A DNA stretch of 64,000 nt. Origin: Ruegeria sp. HKCCD7303 (GTDB taxonomy: Bacteria; Pseudomonadota; Alphaproteobacteria; Rhodobacterales; Rhodobacteraceae). The position numbers were made by a program, and so were the translations under genes. The stretch lies in contig NZ_WVRE01000002.1 in NCBI RefSeq assembly GCF_013111185.1, forward strand, positions 248,001 to 312,000, written 5' to 3'. Positions 28,802-37,458 of the stretch are shown here, piece by piece (position 1 is the stretch's first letter; each line of letters starts with the position of its first letter). The notes beneath the pieces are model-generated. The model was not told the DNA's origin. It worked only from the letters and a program-made list of their open reading frames with translations, and did not search any database.

Positions 28802-30631
28802 TTAATTCGCGTCGTACCACCAAACGTCGGGCATGTACTGCGGACCGTCACCATAGATCGGCACCGTGTCGGGAAACTTGAGCTCGCGGACATGCGCGAT
28901 GCGCCCGACATCAAAGCTCCAGATCGGGATCACAAGGCGGCCGGCAGTCAAGACGCGGTCCAGTGCGCGGGTGGCTGTTGTGAAGTCTTCGCGCGTTTCA
29001 GATGCCAGCATGGCATCGATCATCGCGTCAACGGCAGGCGAGGATACACCCATCAGGTTGCGCGTGCCCGGTGTGTCGACGTATTCACTGCCCCAATAGA
29101 ACCTTTGTTCGTTTCCTGGTGACAAGGACAGAGCGCGGCGGAAAGGCGTCATGTCGAAATCAAGCTCGTTCATGCGCGAGGTGTATTGCGCGTCATCGAC
29201 TTTTTCGACCACCAGCTCGATGCCCAGACGTTCTAAGGCGCGGGCGTAAATCTCGGCAATTGTGCTGACGTCCTGCACGACATTCAGGCTGCCCTGGCTG
29301 ATCACCATTTCAATCTTGAACGGCTGGCCTTCCACGTTTTTCAACACACCATCCTGAACGGTCCAGCCCGCGTCTTCCAGAAGCTTGACGGCCTTGCGAA
29401 TGTTGCGCCTGTTCCGTTCTGATCCATCACCTTGCGGCAGTTCATAGCCTTCCAGCGTGCCGGGTGTAAGGTCTGCTTCGAAAGGTGCCAGCAAAGCCTG
29501 CACTGGTGCAGGGGCAGGTCCGGGTTGCATCGCCAGATCAGATCCAGAGAAATACGACGAAATACGCGGCTGCGCGCCACCTGTGACAGTGTCGTTGATA
29601 AATTCGAAATTGAAGGCAAGGGTCAGCGCCTCGCGCACCCGCCAATCGTCCAGCGGTGGTTTGCGAGTGTTCATCACAAAGCCGGTCATCCCGGACGGTT
29701 TGCCATGGGGGATTTCGGTCTTGATCACATCTCCGCGCTGAACGGCCGGGAAGTTGTATTGCTTGGTCCATTTGTCGGCGTTGAATTCGCGTACAGCCGA
29801 AAGCTCTCCGGCTTTGAACGCCTCAAATGCGACAGAGCCGTCGCCGTAGAACTCGATCCGTAGATCGTCGAGGTTCATGGTGCCGCGGCGAAACGGGATG
29901 TCATTACCCCAATAGTTCGGGTTTCGACGCAGGTTCACATAGCGGCCTGCTTCGTAATCGTCGATCACATAAGGGCCGGTGCCGATTGGAATATCCTGCA
30001 ACGTGGCGTTTGCAAAATCCTTTCCCTCCCATTGCGCCTTTTGCAGGATGGGGCGCATCCCAGCCAGCAAGGCCAGTTCCCGGTCTGGTTCGTTGAATGA
30101 AATCCGAACCGAGCGCGGTCCGGTCTGTTCAATGCTGTCGATCTTGCCCCACAGCCCGCGATAGCGCAGATGACCCTCGGTCCCTAGGGTCTCATAGGAC
30201 CAGATCACATCTTCGACCGTAACAGGGCTGCCGTCGGAAAACTGCGCCTCTTCGCGCAGGGTGAATTCGACCCAGGACCGGTCTGGTGCTGCCTCAACTG
30301 ATTCGGCTAACAGCCCGTAAAGCGTGAAAGGTTCATCCCAAGACCGCCCCATCAGGCTTTCATGGGTCCAAAACGGCAATTGCCACGGAGAGGTGCCTTT
30401 TTGCAAAAACGGGTTCAAGCTGTTATAGCCGCCGGTGTTTCCGAACACCGCTTTGCCGCCTTTGGGCGCATCTGGATTGGCGTAGGGGAGAGACACAAAA
30501 TCCGGTGGTAGGGCCGGTTCCCCATACATAGCTATGCCATGAGACGATTCTGCATGGGCGACAGACGTGAGAAAAATGCTGGCGATTCCCGCCGCAAATT
30601 GTCGAAACGGTCGGAGAAAATCCGGGCTCAT
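28802..30631 (-). CDS. Extracellular solute-binding protein family 5 (YejA-like)
   Basis: 609 aa. A Sec signal peptide (residues 1-27, ending VAHA) precedes a family 5 peptide/opine-type binding protein. Typical marks: LNPFLQKG, the signature region AQFSDGSPVTVEDVIWSYETL, GTGPYVIDDYEAGRYVNLRRNPNYWG, and a C-terminal TVPIYGDGPQYMPDVWWYD. Closest in style to YejA, the periplasmic receptor for oligopeptides or microcin C. The permease and ATPase genes that usually follow are absent on both sides, so it is an orphan receptor in this window. Confidence 0.88.
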   Translation of the reverse strand: MSPDFLRPFRQFAAGIASIFLTSVAHAESSHGIAMYGEPALPPDFVSLPYANPDAPKGGKAVFGNTGGYNSLNPFLQKGTSPWQLPFWTHESLMGRSWDEPFTLYGLLAESVEAAPDRSWVEFTLREEAQFSDGSPVTVEDVIWSYETLGTEGHLRYRGLWGKIDSIEQTGPRSVRISFNEPDRELALLAGMRPILQKAQWEGKDFANATLQDIPIGTGPYVIDDYEAGRYVNLRRNPNYWGNDIPFRRGTMNLDDLRIEFYGDGSVAFEAFKAGELSAVREFNADKWTKQYNFPAVQRGDVIKTEIPHGKPSGMTGFVMNTRKPPLDDWRVREALTLAFNFEFINDTVTGGAQPRISSYFSGSDLAMQPGPAPAPVQALLAPFEADLTPGTLEGYELPQGDGSERNRRNIRKAVKLLEDAGWTVQDGVLKNVEGQPFKIEMVISQGSLNVVQDVSTIAEIYARALERLGIELVVEKVDDAQYTSRMNELDFDMTPFRRALSLSPGNEQRFYWGSEYVDTPGTRNLMGVSSPAVDAMIDAMLASETREDFTTATRALDRVLTAGRLVIPIWSFDVGRIAHVRELKFPDTVPIYGDGPQYMPDVWWYDAN

Positions 30632-30710
30632 TTTGGAAACAATCCTGCTCTGGCCTTATTTTGTTGGGGATCACCGTAGTGATGATTTTTCTTATTATCA
30701 AACTTTTAGC

Positions 30711-30739
30711 TTGGACGAAGGCATAGAATTGCTTATAAA
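30711..30739 (+). promoter_or_regulatory. Sigma-70-type promoter of the small RNA
   Basis: TTGGAC (30711-30716) and TATAAA (30734-30739) are separated by exactly 17 bases, close to consensus and much better than most gene promoters in this GC-rich genome. A purine at 30746 fits the start point. It lies in the gap between two divergent genes and points toward the small RNA and bdhA. Confidence 0.7.
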
Positions 30740-30745
30740 GGTCTT

Positions 30746-30822
30746 ACTGCTCGATAGGTTTCTTGCCTGTATGAAACCTGCCTCAATAACTTAACGCCCG
30801 CTTCGTGCGGGCGTTTTTTTTT
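30746..30822 (+). ncRNA. Predicted small RNA of about 77 nt, mmgR/suhB-like
   Basis: A strong promoter lies upstream and an intrinsic terminator ends the unit, with no reading frame between them. Stem 1 pairs AGGTTTC (30756-30762) with GAAACCT (30773-30779) around the 10-base loop TTGCCTGTAT; a single-stranded linker follows; stem 2 is the terminator. Known: the alphaproteobacterial alpha-r8/suhB (MmgR) small RNAs are of this size, bind Hfq and limit polyhydroxybutyrate in Sinorhizobium. Inferred: this is a relative, given the similar architecture as I remember it and the bdhA gene 110 bases downstream. A match to the family model was not tested. Confidence 0.65.
30794..30822 (+). terminator. 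Intrinsic terminator of the small RNA
   Basis: ACGCCCGC (30794-30801) pairs with GCGGGCGT (30807-30814) around TTCGT, followed by an unbroken T run to 30822. This is a textbook Rho-independent terminator, standing before bdhA with no protein gene upstream on the plus strand. Confidence 0.85.
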
Positions 30823-30932
30823 GAGCAGATCGGGATGTCCAGGACCTGGGTATCGTTTCCATAGTTTCCCCGTTTTCTTTGCAGGTGCAGCATGGCATGG
30901 TGCGCCAGGACATCGCATAAGGGAGATCGGTC

Positions 30933-31706
30933 ATGAGCCTTTCCGGCAAAACGGCAATCATTACAGGATCAAATTCAGGCATCGGTCTGGGGGTCGCGCG
31001 CGAGTTGGCCAAGGCGGGGGCCAACGTGGTTTTGAATTCCTTTACCGATCGGGATGAAGATCATGCGCTGGCCGCAGAGATAGCGAAAGAGACCGGAACC
31101 AACGCGCGCTACATCAAAGCGGACATGTCCAAAGGCGATGAGTGCCGTGCACTGATCGAGCAGGCAGGGGCCTGCGATATTCTGGTGAACAACGCGGGCA
31201 TTCAGCATGTCTCTCCGATCGACAAGTTCCCGACCGAAAAATGGGACGCCATTATTGCGATCAATATGAACTCGGCTTTCCACACCACAGCTGCTGCACT
31301 GCCGATGATGCGTAAGGCGGGTTGGGGCCGGATCGTCAATATTGCCTCGGCTCATGGTCTGACCGCCTCGCCTTACAAGGCGGCCTATGTTGCTGCAAAG
31401 CATGGTGTGGTTGGGATGACCAAGACCGTCGCGCTTGAGACCGCGCAAGAGCCGATCACCTGCAACGCCATCTGTCCGGGCTATGTTCTGACACCTCTGG
31501 TTGAGGCGCAGATCCCGGATACGATGAAGGAATACAACATGAGCCGTGAAGATGTTGTGAAGAATATCTTGCTGGAACGGCAGCCTTCGAAGGAATTCGC
31601 CACTGTCGAACAGTTGGGCGGCACCGTGCAGTTCCTGTGCTCGGACGCGGCGGCTCAGATTACCGGGACAACGATTTCGGTCGATGGTGGCTGGACCGCA
31701 CTTTGA
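30933..31706 (+). CDS. bdhA: D-3-hydroxybutyrate dehydrogenase
   Basis: 257 aa short-chain dehydrogenase. Glycine motif TGSNSGIG (11-18), NNAG, catalytic Ser in NIASAHG and YVAAK with the catalytic Tyr and Lys. The blocks AGIQHVSPIDKFP, GWGRIVNIASAHGL and NAICPGYVLTPLVEAQI are those of 3-hydroxybutyrate dehydrogenases rather than general reductases. It interconverts D-3-hydroxybutyrate and acetoacetate with NAD, a step in polyhydroxybutyrate breakdown. A small RNA gene lies just upstream, and a patatin-like lipase, possibly in the same pathway, lies downstream. Confidence 0.9.
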   Translation: MSLSGKTAIITGSNSGIGLGVARELAKAGANVVLNSFTDRDEDHALAAEIAKETGTNARYIKADMSKGDECRALIEQAGACDILVNNAGIQHVSPIDKFPTEKWDAIIAINMNSAFHTTAAALPMMRKAGWGRIVNIASAHGLTASPYKAAYVAAKHGVVGMTKTVALETAQEPITCNAICPGYVLTPLVEAQIPDTMKEYNMSREDVVKNILLERQPSKEFATVEQLGGTVQFLCSDAAAQITGTTISVDGGWTAL

Positions 31707-31714
31707 GGTTCCAT

Positions 31715-31760
31715 GGGGGCGCTGCCCTCATACCCCCGGAGTATTTCTGAAAAGATGAAG
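31715..31760. repeat. Dispersed intergenic element between bdhA and the patatin gene
   Basis: The block starts GGGGGCGCTGCCC, continues with CCCCCGGAGTATTT and ends AAGATGAAG. The same order of blocks occurs at 22031-22093 after mfd, where it is longer and folds back on itself. Here the second arm of the big palindrome is missing. Both copies sit at gene ends. It looks like a member of a repeated intergenic family of Rhodobacterales. Confidence 0.6.
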
Positions 31761-31770
31761 GGGCCGAGGC

Positions 31771-32796
31771 ATGAAACGGATCAATCTGGCATTGCAGGGC
31801 GGCGGGGCGCATGGGGCGTTCACCTGGGGTGTGCTCGACAGGTTTCTGGATGAAGAAGACGTCGAGGTTGCGGCCATTACCGGGACGTCAGCGGGGGCGT
31901 TGAACGGGGCAGCGTTCAAGTCGGGTATGGTGCACGCCGGGCGCGACGGCGCACGCGCAAGTCTGGATGCGGTGTGGGCGCGTATGGGTGCGATTGGCGA
32001 TTTGCGTATGGCCCATTGGTTCCGAGGAGTGGAGCCTGCAGCGATTTCCAGAGCTATGGAGTATTCAGTCCCTTATTCCATAGGCGAGGCGTGGTCCCGA
32101 ATGGTGTCGCCTTACGCCTATGGTCCGTTTTACAGCAATCCGTTGGAGGCGGTGGTTGATCGGTTCAATTTCGCCGAAGTATGCGCAGATGAAGGCCCGC
32201 GCCTGTTTGTCTGTGCCACTTGCGTGCGAAGCGGGAAAATCCGCGTCTTTACGGGTGATGAAATTTCAACCGACGCCATTCTGGCCTCGGCCTGTTTGCC
32301 GACCTTGTTCAAGGCCGTTGAGATATACGATCCTGAAACCGAGCGGACCGAGGCGTATTGGGACGGTGGGTATACGGGGAACCCAGCGCTTTACCCGTTG
32401 TTCAATGACGATCTGCCCGACGATGTGGTTATCGTTAATATCAATCCGCTGGAACGCGATGAGGTGCCTGTCACACCGCAGCAGATCCAGAACCGGATCA
32501 ATGAGATCAGCTTCAACTCATCCCTGTTTCGCGAACTCAGGGCGATCAGTTTTGTGCAGCGTTTGCTGAAAGAGGGAAAACTGAAACCCGGGGAAATGAA
32601 CCGCGTACTGGTTCACATGATTGCGGATAACGAATTGATGAATAGTTTGTCTGTAGCAACCAAAACCGTGCCCAACCCGGTCATCCTGCACAAGTTGAAA
32701 GAGGCTGGGCGAAGGGCAGCGGATGACTTTCTTGTCAAACACAAAGCGGATTTGGGGCAGAACAGTACGGTTGATCTGCCCGCAATGTTTGGCTAA
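31771..32796 (+). CDS. Patatin-like phospholipase
   Basis: 341 aa. The N-terminus has the glycine-rich oxyanion motif LALQGGGAHGAF (6-17), then GTSAGALNGA with the nucleophile Ser of GXSXG, and DGGYTGNPALYPL containing the catalytic Asp (DGG). No signal peptide, so a cytoplasmic lipid acyl hydrolase. It follows bdhA by 64 bases through a repeat element. Patatin-like proteins occur near polyhydroxybutyrate genes in several alphaproteobacteria, so a granule-related role is possible but not shown. Confidence 0.88.
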   Translation: MKRINLALQGGGAHGAFTWGVLDRFLDEEDVEVAAITGTSAGALNGAAFKSGMVHAGRDGARASLDAVWARMGAIGDLRMAHWFRGVEPAAISRAMEYSVPYSIGEAWSRMVSPYAYGPFYSNPLEAVVDRFNFAEVCADEGPRLFVCATCVRSGKIRVFTGDEISTDAILASACLPTLFKAVEIYDPETERTEAYWDGGYTGNPALYPLFNDDLPDDVVIVNINPLERDEVPVTPQQIQNRINEISFNSSLFRELRAISFVQRLLKEGKLKPGEMNRVLVHMIADNELMNSLSVATKTVPNPVILHKLKEAGRRAADDFLVKHKADLGQNSTVDLPAMFG

Positions 32797-33474
32797 TCAC
32801 TCGGGCGGCTGCGTCGGATCTTTTTCGTTGGGGTAAACGAGACCTGCCGAGATTACCAGTTTCGCGGCATCTTCAATGCTCATATCCAGCAATATTACGT
32901 CTTCGGCGGGAAAAAACAGCAGGAAGCCTGAGGTTGGGTTGGGCGTGGTTGGCACAAAAACGCTGAGCAGTTCGCCCCCGGTTTCAGCGCGTTTGCTGAC
33001 CTCACCGCGCGCGTTTGTTGATACAAAACCAATGGCCCAAATACCGCGACGCGGGTACTGAATCAGGCAGGCTTTTTCAAATGACCGTTCAGTCTGAGCA
33101 AAGACCGTTTCCGAGATTTGCTTGATCCCGGAATAAACCGACCGCACGACGGGCATCCGATCGACCAGACCTTCGGCGAAATGGATCAGTGAACGGCCCA
33201 GTATTCCCTTGGCGATCCAGCCAACGAGTACCGTGAAAATCAGGAAGATCACCACACCCACGCCGCGCAGGTTGATGCCAACATATTGTTCCGGCTGGAA
33301 CTGTTGCGGCACAAGCGGCAGTACGGCGCTGTCGATCCATCCGACCACCGACCAGATCAGCCAGACCGTCAACCAGACAGGTGCAATGACGACGATGCCC
33401 GTCAGAAAGGATGCGCGCAGCCGGGACAGCAGGCCGGGGCGGCGGTGGGGCTCTTCGTCGAAAGGTGTGTTCAT
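32797..33474 (-). CDS. DUF502 membrane protein
   Basis: 225 aa. Two hydrophobic segments (about 18-45 and 72-100) are followed by a soluble part with RMPVVRSVYSGIKQISETVF and the VFVPTTPNPTSGFLLFFPAEDVI block that marks the DUF502 family. Function unknown; a membrane or envelope role is presumed from the topology. Its stop touches the stop of the convergent patatin gene. Confidence 0.82.
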   Translation of the reverse strand: MNTPFDEEPHRRPGLLSRLRASFLTGIVVIAPVWLTVWLIWSVVGWIDSAVLPLVPQQFQPEQYVGINLRGVGVVIFLIFTVLVGWIAKGILGRSLIHFAEGLVDRMPVVRSVYSGIKQISETVFAQTERSFEKACLIQYPRRGIWAIGFVSTNARGEVSKRAETGGELLSVFVPTTPNPTSGFLLFFPAEDVILLDMSIEDAAKLVISAGLVYPNEKDPTQPPE

Positions 33475-33553
33475 TGCAGGTCCGAGTGAGCAGTTCCGAA
33501 TGGTTTCCGTGGTTTAGGTAGTCAATCCCTCGCTTTGGTACAATAGGGCTGCG

Positions 33554-34465
33554 TCAGCCCTGATGCACCAGCGATTGCGCGATTTTGGCAGCGAGACGTG
33601 CATTGTTGCGGACCAGCGCGATGTTCGCGGTCAACGAGCGGCCTTCGGTTTTTTCGAAAATGCGCTGCAGAAGGTATGGGGTCACGGCCTTGCCGCTAAT
33701 GCGGTGGGCATCTGCGTCGGCCTGAGCCTCGGCGATGATGGGAGCCAGTTCCTCGGCCGGAATCTGATCGGTGGCAGGGATTGGATTGGCAACCAGTTGT
33801 CCGCCGGGCAGACCTAGCGCGCGGCGCATGGCGTGGGCTTTGGCGATGGCGTCGGCACTATCCATGCGCAGGGGCGCAGCAAACAGCGATTTAGCGGACC
33901 AGAACGCTGGAAATTCATCCTGCCCAAATGCGATGACAGGCACGCCCAAAGTCTCTAGCACTTCAAGCGTTTTGGCGAGGTCAAGGATGGCTTTGGCCCC
34001 GGCAGCAACCACCGTGACCGGAGTATGGCCAAGTTCGTGCAGGTCGGCAGAAATGTCGAACGTCGTCTCAGCCCCCTGATGCACGCCACCGATGCCGCCG
34101 GTGGCAAAAACCTCGATCCCGGCGTAATGCGCGGCGATCATCGTGGCGGCGACGGTGGTGGCCCCGGTGCCCCCGGTCGAAATGCAAGCTGCCATGTCCG
34201 CACGTGAGATCTTGGCGACACCTTGCGCCTGGCCCAGCCATTGCAGTTGGTCGGGCTCGAGCCCCACGTGCAGTTTGCCTTCAATCACCGCCATGGTTGC
34301 CGGAACTGCGCCCGCATCACGAATGTCCTGTTCGACCTGAGCCGCAACTTCGACGTTTTGCGGATAAGGCATTCCATGGGTGATGATGGTGCTTTCCAGC
34401 GCGACGATGGGTTGGCCTGCGTCTTTGGCGGCGCGGACCTCGGCTGAGTATTGAATGTCGATCAC
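33554..34465 (-). CDS. psuG: Pseudouridine-5'-phosphate glycosidase
   Basis: 303 aa. Splits pseudouridine 5'-phosphate to uracil and ribose 5-phosphate. Family blocks: VALESTIITHGMPYPQN near residue 25, STGGTGATTVAATM, FATGGIGGVHQGAE, and GKAVTPYLLQRI with ANIALVRNNA at the end. It overlaps the PfkB kinase gene by four bases (its ATG lies inside the kinase stop region), so the two act in one pathway and are probably translated together. Cytoplasmic. Confidence 0.93.
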   Translation of the reverse strand: MIDIQYSAEVRAAKDAGQPIVALESTIITHGMPYPQNVEVAAQVEQDIRDAGAVPATMAVIEGKLHVGLEPDQLQWLGQAQGVAKISRADMAACISTGGTGATTVAATMIAAHYAGIEVFATGGIGGVHQGAETTFDISADLHELGHTPVTVVAAGAKAILDLAKTLEVLETLGVPVIAFGQDEFPAFWSAKSLFAAPLRMDSADAIAKAHAMRRALGLPGGQLVANPIPATDQIPAEELAPIIAEAQADADAHRISGKAVTPYLLQRIFEKTEGRSLTANIALVRNNARLAAKIAQSLVHQG

Positions 34466-35355
34466 AGTGGGGTTTCTCCGGAAACATAGGTTGCAGCGGC
34501 GTGCAGAGCGCGGGTCAGGGCCTCATCACTGGATGCGCCACCGGATTCTGAGGCGATATGGGCCGCCATGAAGGTATCCCCTGCACCGGTCACGCGGGTG
34601 ACCAGAACGGACGGGGGTGTTTGGGTCAGGATTTCGTCGGAACTGCCGACGGTGGCTGAGTTTCCGCCGTCAGTCACCAGAACGCGTAGCGCACCGCGAT
34701 CCAGCAGCCCCTTGGCAGCGGATTCGGAGTCGGTGAATTCGCGCTGGCACAGGATGCCAGCCTCTTCGAGGTTGACATAAAGCGTGGCGCGGGCGTGCTT
34801 GAGGAAGGGCAGCAGCCGTTCGGCTTTACCGGGTGAGGCCGGGGCCACGCGCAAATCGGCACGGGCAAAAGCAGGGCTTTGGGCAATTTCTTCCAGCAGG
34901 TCCAGCGTCAGGTTGCCGTCCAGTGCAATGGGGCCTTCAAATGGCTGGTTTTCATAGCCCAAAGGTCCGTGCATCAAAGGGCGTAGGATCTTTGCGCCTG
35001 CCGCTTCCAGTGAATGCGCATCAGCAATGGCTGCGATCAGCCCGTTCGCACCCTCGACCGCCATGTAGCGGTCGGTCGGCAAATCCTGTGAGCGGTAGAT
35101 GTGATCCGTCACCATACCAAGACGCGAACAAGAGTGGACAAGTTCATCGCCTTCGGGATCGCGCCCGATGGCTGTCAGCAAAGTGGGGGTCATACCAAAG
35201 CGCACCAGCGTCATGGCGATGTTCATAGCAACGCCGCCAGGCAGGCGCGTGATCCGCCCCGGCACGTCGGAACCTTGCCGCATTGCGCTGGCCGACCGCC
35301 CGATCACGTCCCACAGGACCGATCCGATACATAGGATATTGCTGGTCTGAGTCAT
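34462..35355 (-). CDS. psuK: PfkB-family kinase, probable pseudouridine kinase
   Basis: 297 aa. Ribokinase fold: N-terminal GSVLWDVIGRSA with RLPGGVAMNIAMTL (substrate-side motif) and C-terminal VTRVTGAGDTFMAAHIA with the catalytic Asp and anion hole. Its product would be the substrate of the overlapping psuG gene, so pseudouridine phosphorylation is the likely job; the fold alone would also fit a sugar kinase. First gene of a two-gene operon. Confidence 0.85.
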   Translation of the reverse strand: MTQTSNILCIGSVLWDVIGRSASAMRQGSDVPGRITRLPGGVAMNIAMTLVRFGMTPTLLTAIGRDPEGDELVHSCSRLGMVTDHIYRSQDLPTDRYMAVEGANGLIAAIADAHSLEAAGAKILRPLMHGPLGYENQPFEGPIALDGNLTLDLLEEIAQSPAFARADLRVAPASPGKAERLLPFLKHARATLYVNLEEAGILCQREFTDSESAAKGLLDRGALRVLVTDGGNSATVGSSDEILTQTPPSVLVTRVTGAGDTFMAAHIASESGGASSDEALTRALHAAATYVSGETPL

Positions 35356-35524
35356 GGGGATGTCATGCCGCAGCGGTGATGCCCGTGCAAGTCAGAACGT
35401 AACCACCGTCAGATATTCCCGAACCACCCGGCATTTACGCCTTTTGCGCTTGCGATCAGAGACCTGCACGGGAACAATTGACCACAATGATTGGTGATTT
35501 GTTTCTTTTTCCGGAGCGTTTCTT

Positions 35525-36667
35525 ATGAACGGCCGTGTATTTCGGGCCATCCTTCGTGTCTTTGCCCTCTTTGTACTTACCTGTTTCGTCTTTGCGTTCC
35601 TTTCTTCAAGCGCGGTGAGGGCGCAATCTGACCAACCTACGTTGATTGATTTCTGGATCGCTGATGAAAAGCTGTTCCTTGAGGTTGGATTGAATGCTGA
35701 AGCACTGTTGCTTGGGTTTGATCCAACACGGCATGAAGTTCTTTCCGGGGATCCGCAGTATCTGACACTGCGGCAGATGGCGGCATCGGAACTGGAGCCA
35801 CAGATCAGAGCGTTTGTTGAAACGTGGGTGCAGGACGTCGAAGTCCAGGTTCCCGAGCGTTTGAAACTGACTTTGGAACGCGTGGTTGTCTCTGAAGGCG
35901 GTGGTCAGGAAGAAGCGCGTGTTACCAAACTGCTGCTAACAGCACCTTTTCCGGATCAAGCTTCGAACCTGAAACTGCGCTGGCCGGTTGATGGCGGGCC
36001 GATTGTGCTGCGGCAGCAGGGCGTTGCGGCCCCCTATACCAGTTACTTGGCGGCTGGTGAAACCAGCCCTCTCATACCATTGCGCGGAGGGGCATCCTTG
36101 ACGCCGCAACAGACACTACAGACGTTTTTTGCGTTGGGGATCGATCACGTCATAAACACGCCGTTCACACCGTGCTTGCTTGCCCTGGTTCTTGTGTTTC
36201 TGTCCTTGTCCTTGCGAGCAGTCGTGGCGCAGGTGGTGTTTCTGTCAGTTGGCGTGTTCGTTGGGCTTGGCTTGGCTGTCTACGACGTTTTGAACGTGCC
36301 GACCTATGTTGGTTTACACGCGCCGACGGCGTTCGTCATCGGGCTGGCGTTGTGGAACCTCGTGGCACGACGGTTGCAGGTCGCGCGCCTGTTGACGGTG
36401 TTTGCTGGCGGAACAGTGTTTGGATTGGCTTTGGCAAGGGCTCTTAGGGCTATCGGCGTGCCGCCGGACCATCAGCTTCCAGCGTTGTTGGGGTTTGGGG
36501 CTGGGGTTTTGGTGCCGCTGGTTTTGGCTGCCTCGGCTGCGTTTGGACTGGCGCTTTTGTTTGCTGGCGGTTCGCATAGGACCCGCAGCCGGATTGCAGT
36601 TCTGGCCTCAATCCTGATTGCAGGGCTCGGGGTGTATTGGCTGGCCGAGCCCTGGATGCTGCGTTGA
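35525..36667 (+). CDS. HupE/UreJ-like membrane protein
   Basis: 380 aa. A signal-like segment (10-36, ending VRA), a soluble part to about 195, then a membrane half of six or so helices starting at FFALGIDHVINTPFTP, the HupE/UreJ-2 block with a conserved His-Asp-like start, and GLHAPTAFVIGL. Members of this family are often assigned to nickel or cobalt handling, but the soluble N-terminal half is of unknown role, and no urease or hydrogenase genes lie here. Single gene; its stop is eight bases from the thiE-like stop. Confidence 0.7.
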   Translation: MNGRVFRAILRVFALFVLTCFVFAFLSSSAVRAQSDQPTLIDFWIADEKLFLEVGLNAEALLLGFDPTRHEVLSGDPQYLTLRQMAASELEPQIRAFVETWVQDVEVQVPERLKLTLERVVVSEGGGQEEARVTKLLLTAPFPDQASNLKLRWPVDGGPIVLRQQGVAAPYTSYLAAGETSPLIPLRGGASLTPQQTLQTFFALGIDHVINTPFTPCLLALVLVFLSLSLRAVVAQVVFLSVGVFVGLGLAVYDVLNVPTYVGLHAPTAFVIGLALWNLVARRLQVARLLTVFAGGTVFGLALARALRAIGVPPDHQLPALLGFGAGVLVPLVLAASAAFGLALLFAGGSHRTRSRIAVLASILIAGLGVYWLAEPWMLR

Positions 36668-36674
36668 TGCAGGG

Positions 36675-37295
36675 TTAGGACATCCCTGCTGTCAGAGTGT
36701 TAAGCGCGCCAAGCGGATCGTCGCTGTTCCAGATTTCGTCCCCAATTCCGAAGAAATCGGTGCAGGGGGCAAGGTCGCGGATCAGGTCGGGCCCTAGCCC
36801 ACCTTCGGCCACAACCGGAACTTCGATCATCTCGGACCACCATTGGAACAGGTCCTTTTCTGCGCGGGTACCATCGCCCAACGTGGCCGTGCCAACAGGT
36901 CCGAAGGCCACGTAATCGGCCCCGCTTTCACCTGCTGTCATGCCATCATGGCTGGAGGCACCGCAGAAACTACCAACAATTGCATCCGCGCCCAATTCCT
37001 TGCGCGCAGCCCTGACGGACCGAGCCGCGTCGTCCAGATGCACCCCGTCCAGACCCAGACGCTGGGCCAGCAGCACGTGGTTCGAAATAACTATGGCCAC
37101 ATCACGCGCATGGGCGACTTCCCGGCAAGCGTCGGCCGCGCGGGCGATTGTGTCTTCGTCGCTTCCGGCCAGCGCCAGGCGGATGCAGGCGATGTCGGCC
37201 CCGTCCAGTACCGTTGCCAGCTTGTTTGTGAAGGTGCTCAACTCGATGGTCGGAGGCGTGATCAGGTAAATCTGCGGCTGCTCGGGGGTGTCCAT
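36675..37295 (-). CDS. thiE: Thiamine-phosphate synthase family protein
   Basis: 206 aa from the ATG at 37295; a longer frame from 37355 has a Lys/Asp-rich lead with no ribosome site. TIM-barrel ThiE/TenI pattern: YLITPP, LGLDGVHLDD, GADYVAFGPVGTAT (phosphate-binding strand), and VVAEGGLGPDLIRDL. ThiE joins the pyrimidine and thiazole halves of thiamine. No thiamine riboswitch was seen upstream and no other thi gene is near, so a TenI-type or divergent paralogue is possible. Confidence 0.7.
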   Translation of the reverse strand: MDTPEQPQIYLITPPTIELSTFTNKLATVLDGADIACIRLALAGSDEDTIARAADACREVAHARDVAIVISNHVLLAQRLGLDGVHLDDAARSVRAARKELGADAIVGSFCGASSHDGMTAGESGADYVAFGPVGTATLGDGTRAEKDLFQWWSEMIEVPVVAEGGLGPDLIRDLAPCTDFFGIGDEIWNSDDPLGALNTLTAGMS

Positions 37296-37458
37296 GGGCG
37301 CGTCCTTCGGTTTTTGGTCTTTGGCGCGGTTTAGCGGATTGCGGCGGGGAAGCAAACTTTTATGCCTGCCGAGGCGGTATTTGGAAACAGAAGAAAAGGA
37401 TCGGGTTGCCCTGTTGACGCCGTCGGATTAGAGCGGGCGGAACTTTTCGGAGACAGCC

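Noticed and set aside
37296..37458. Thiamine riboswitch before the thiE-like gene
   Set aside because: The expected CTGAGA and related core blocks were not found in the upstream gap.
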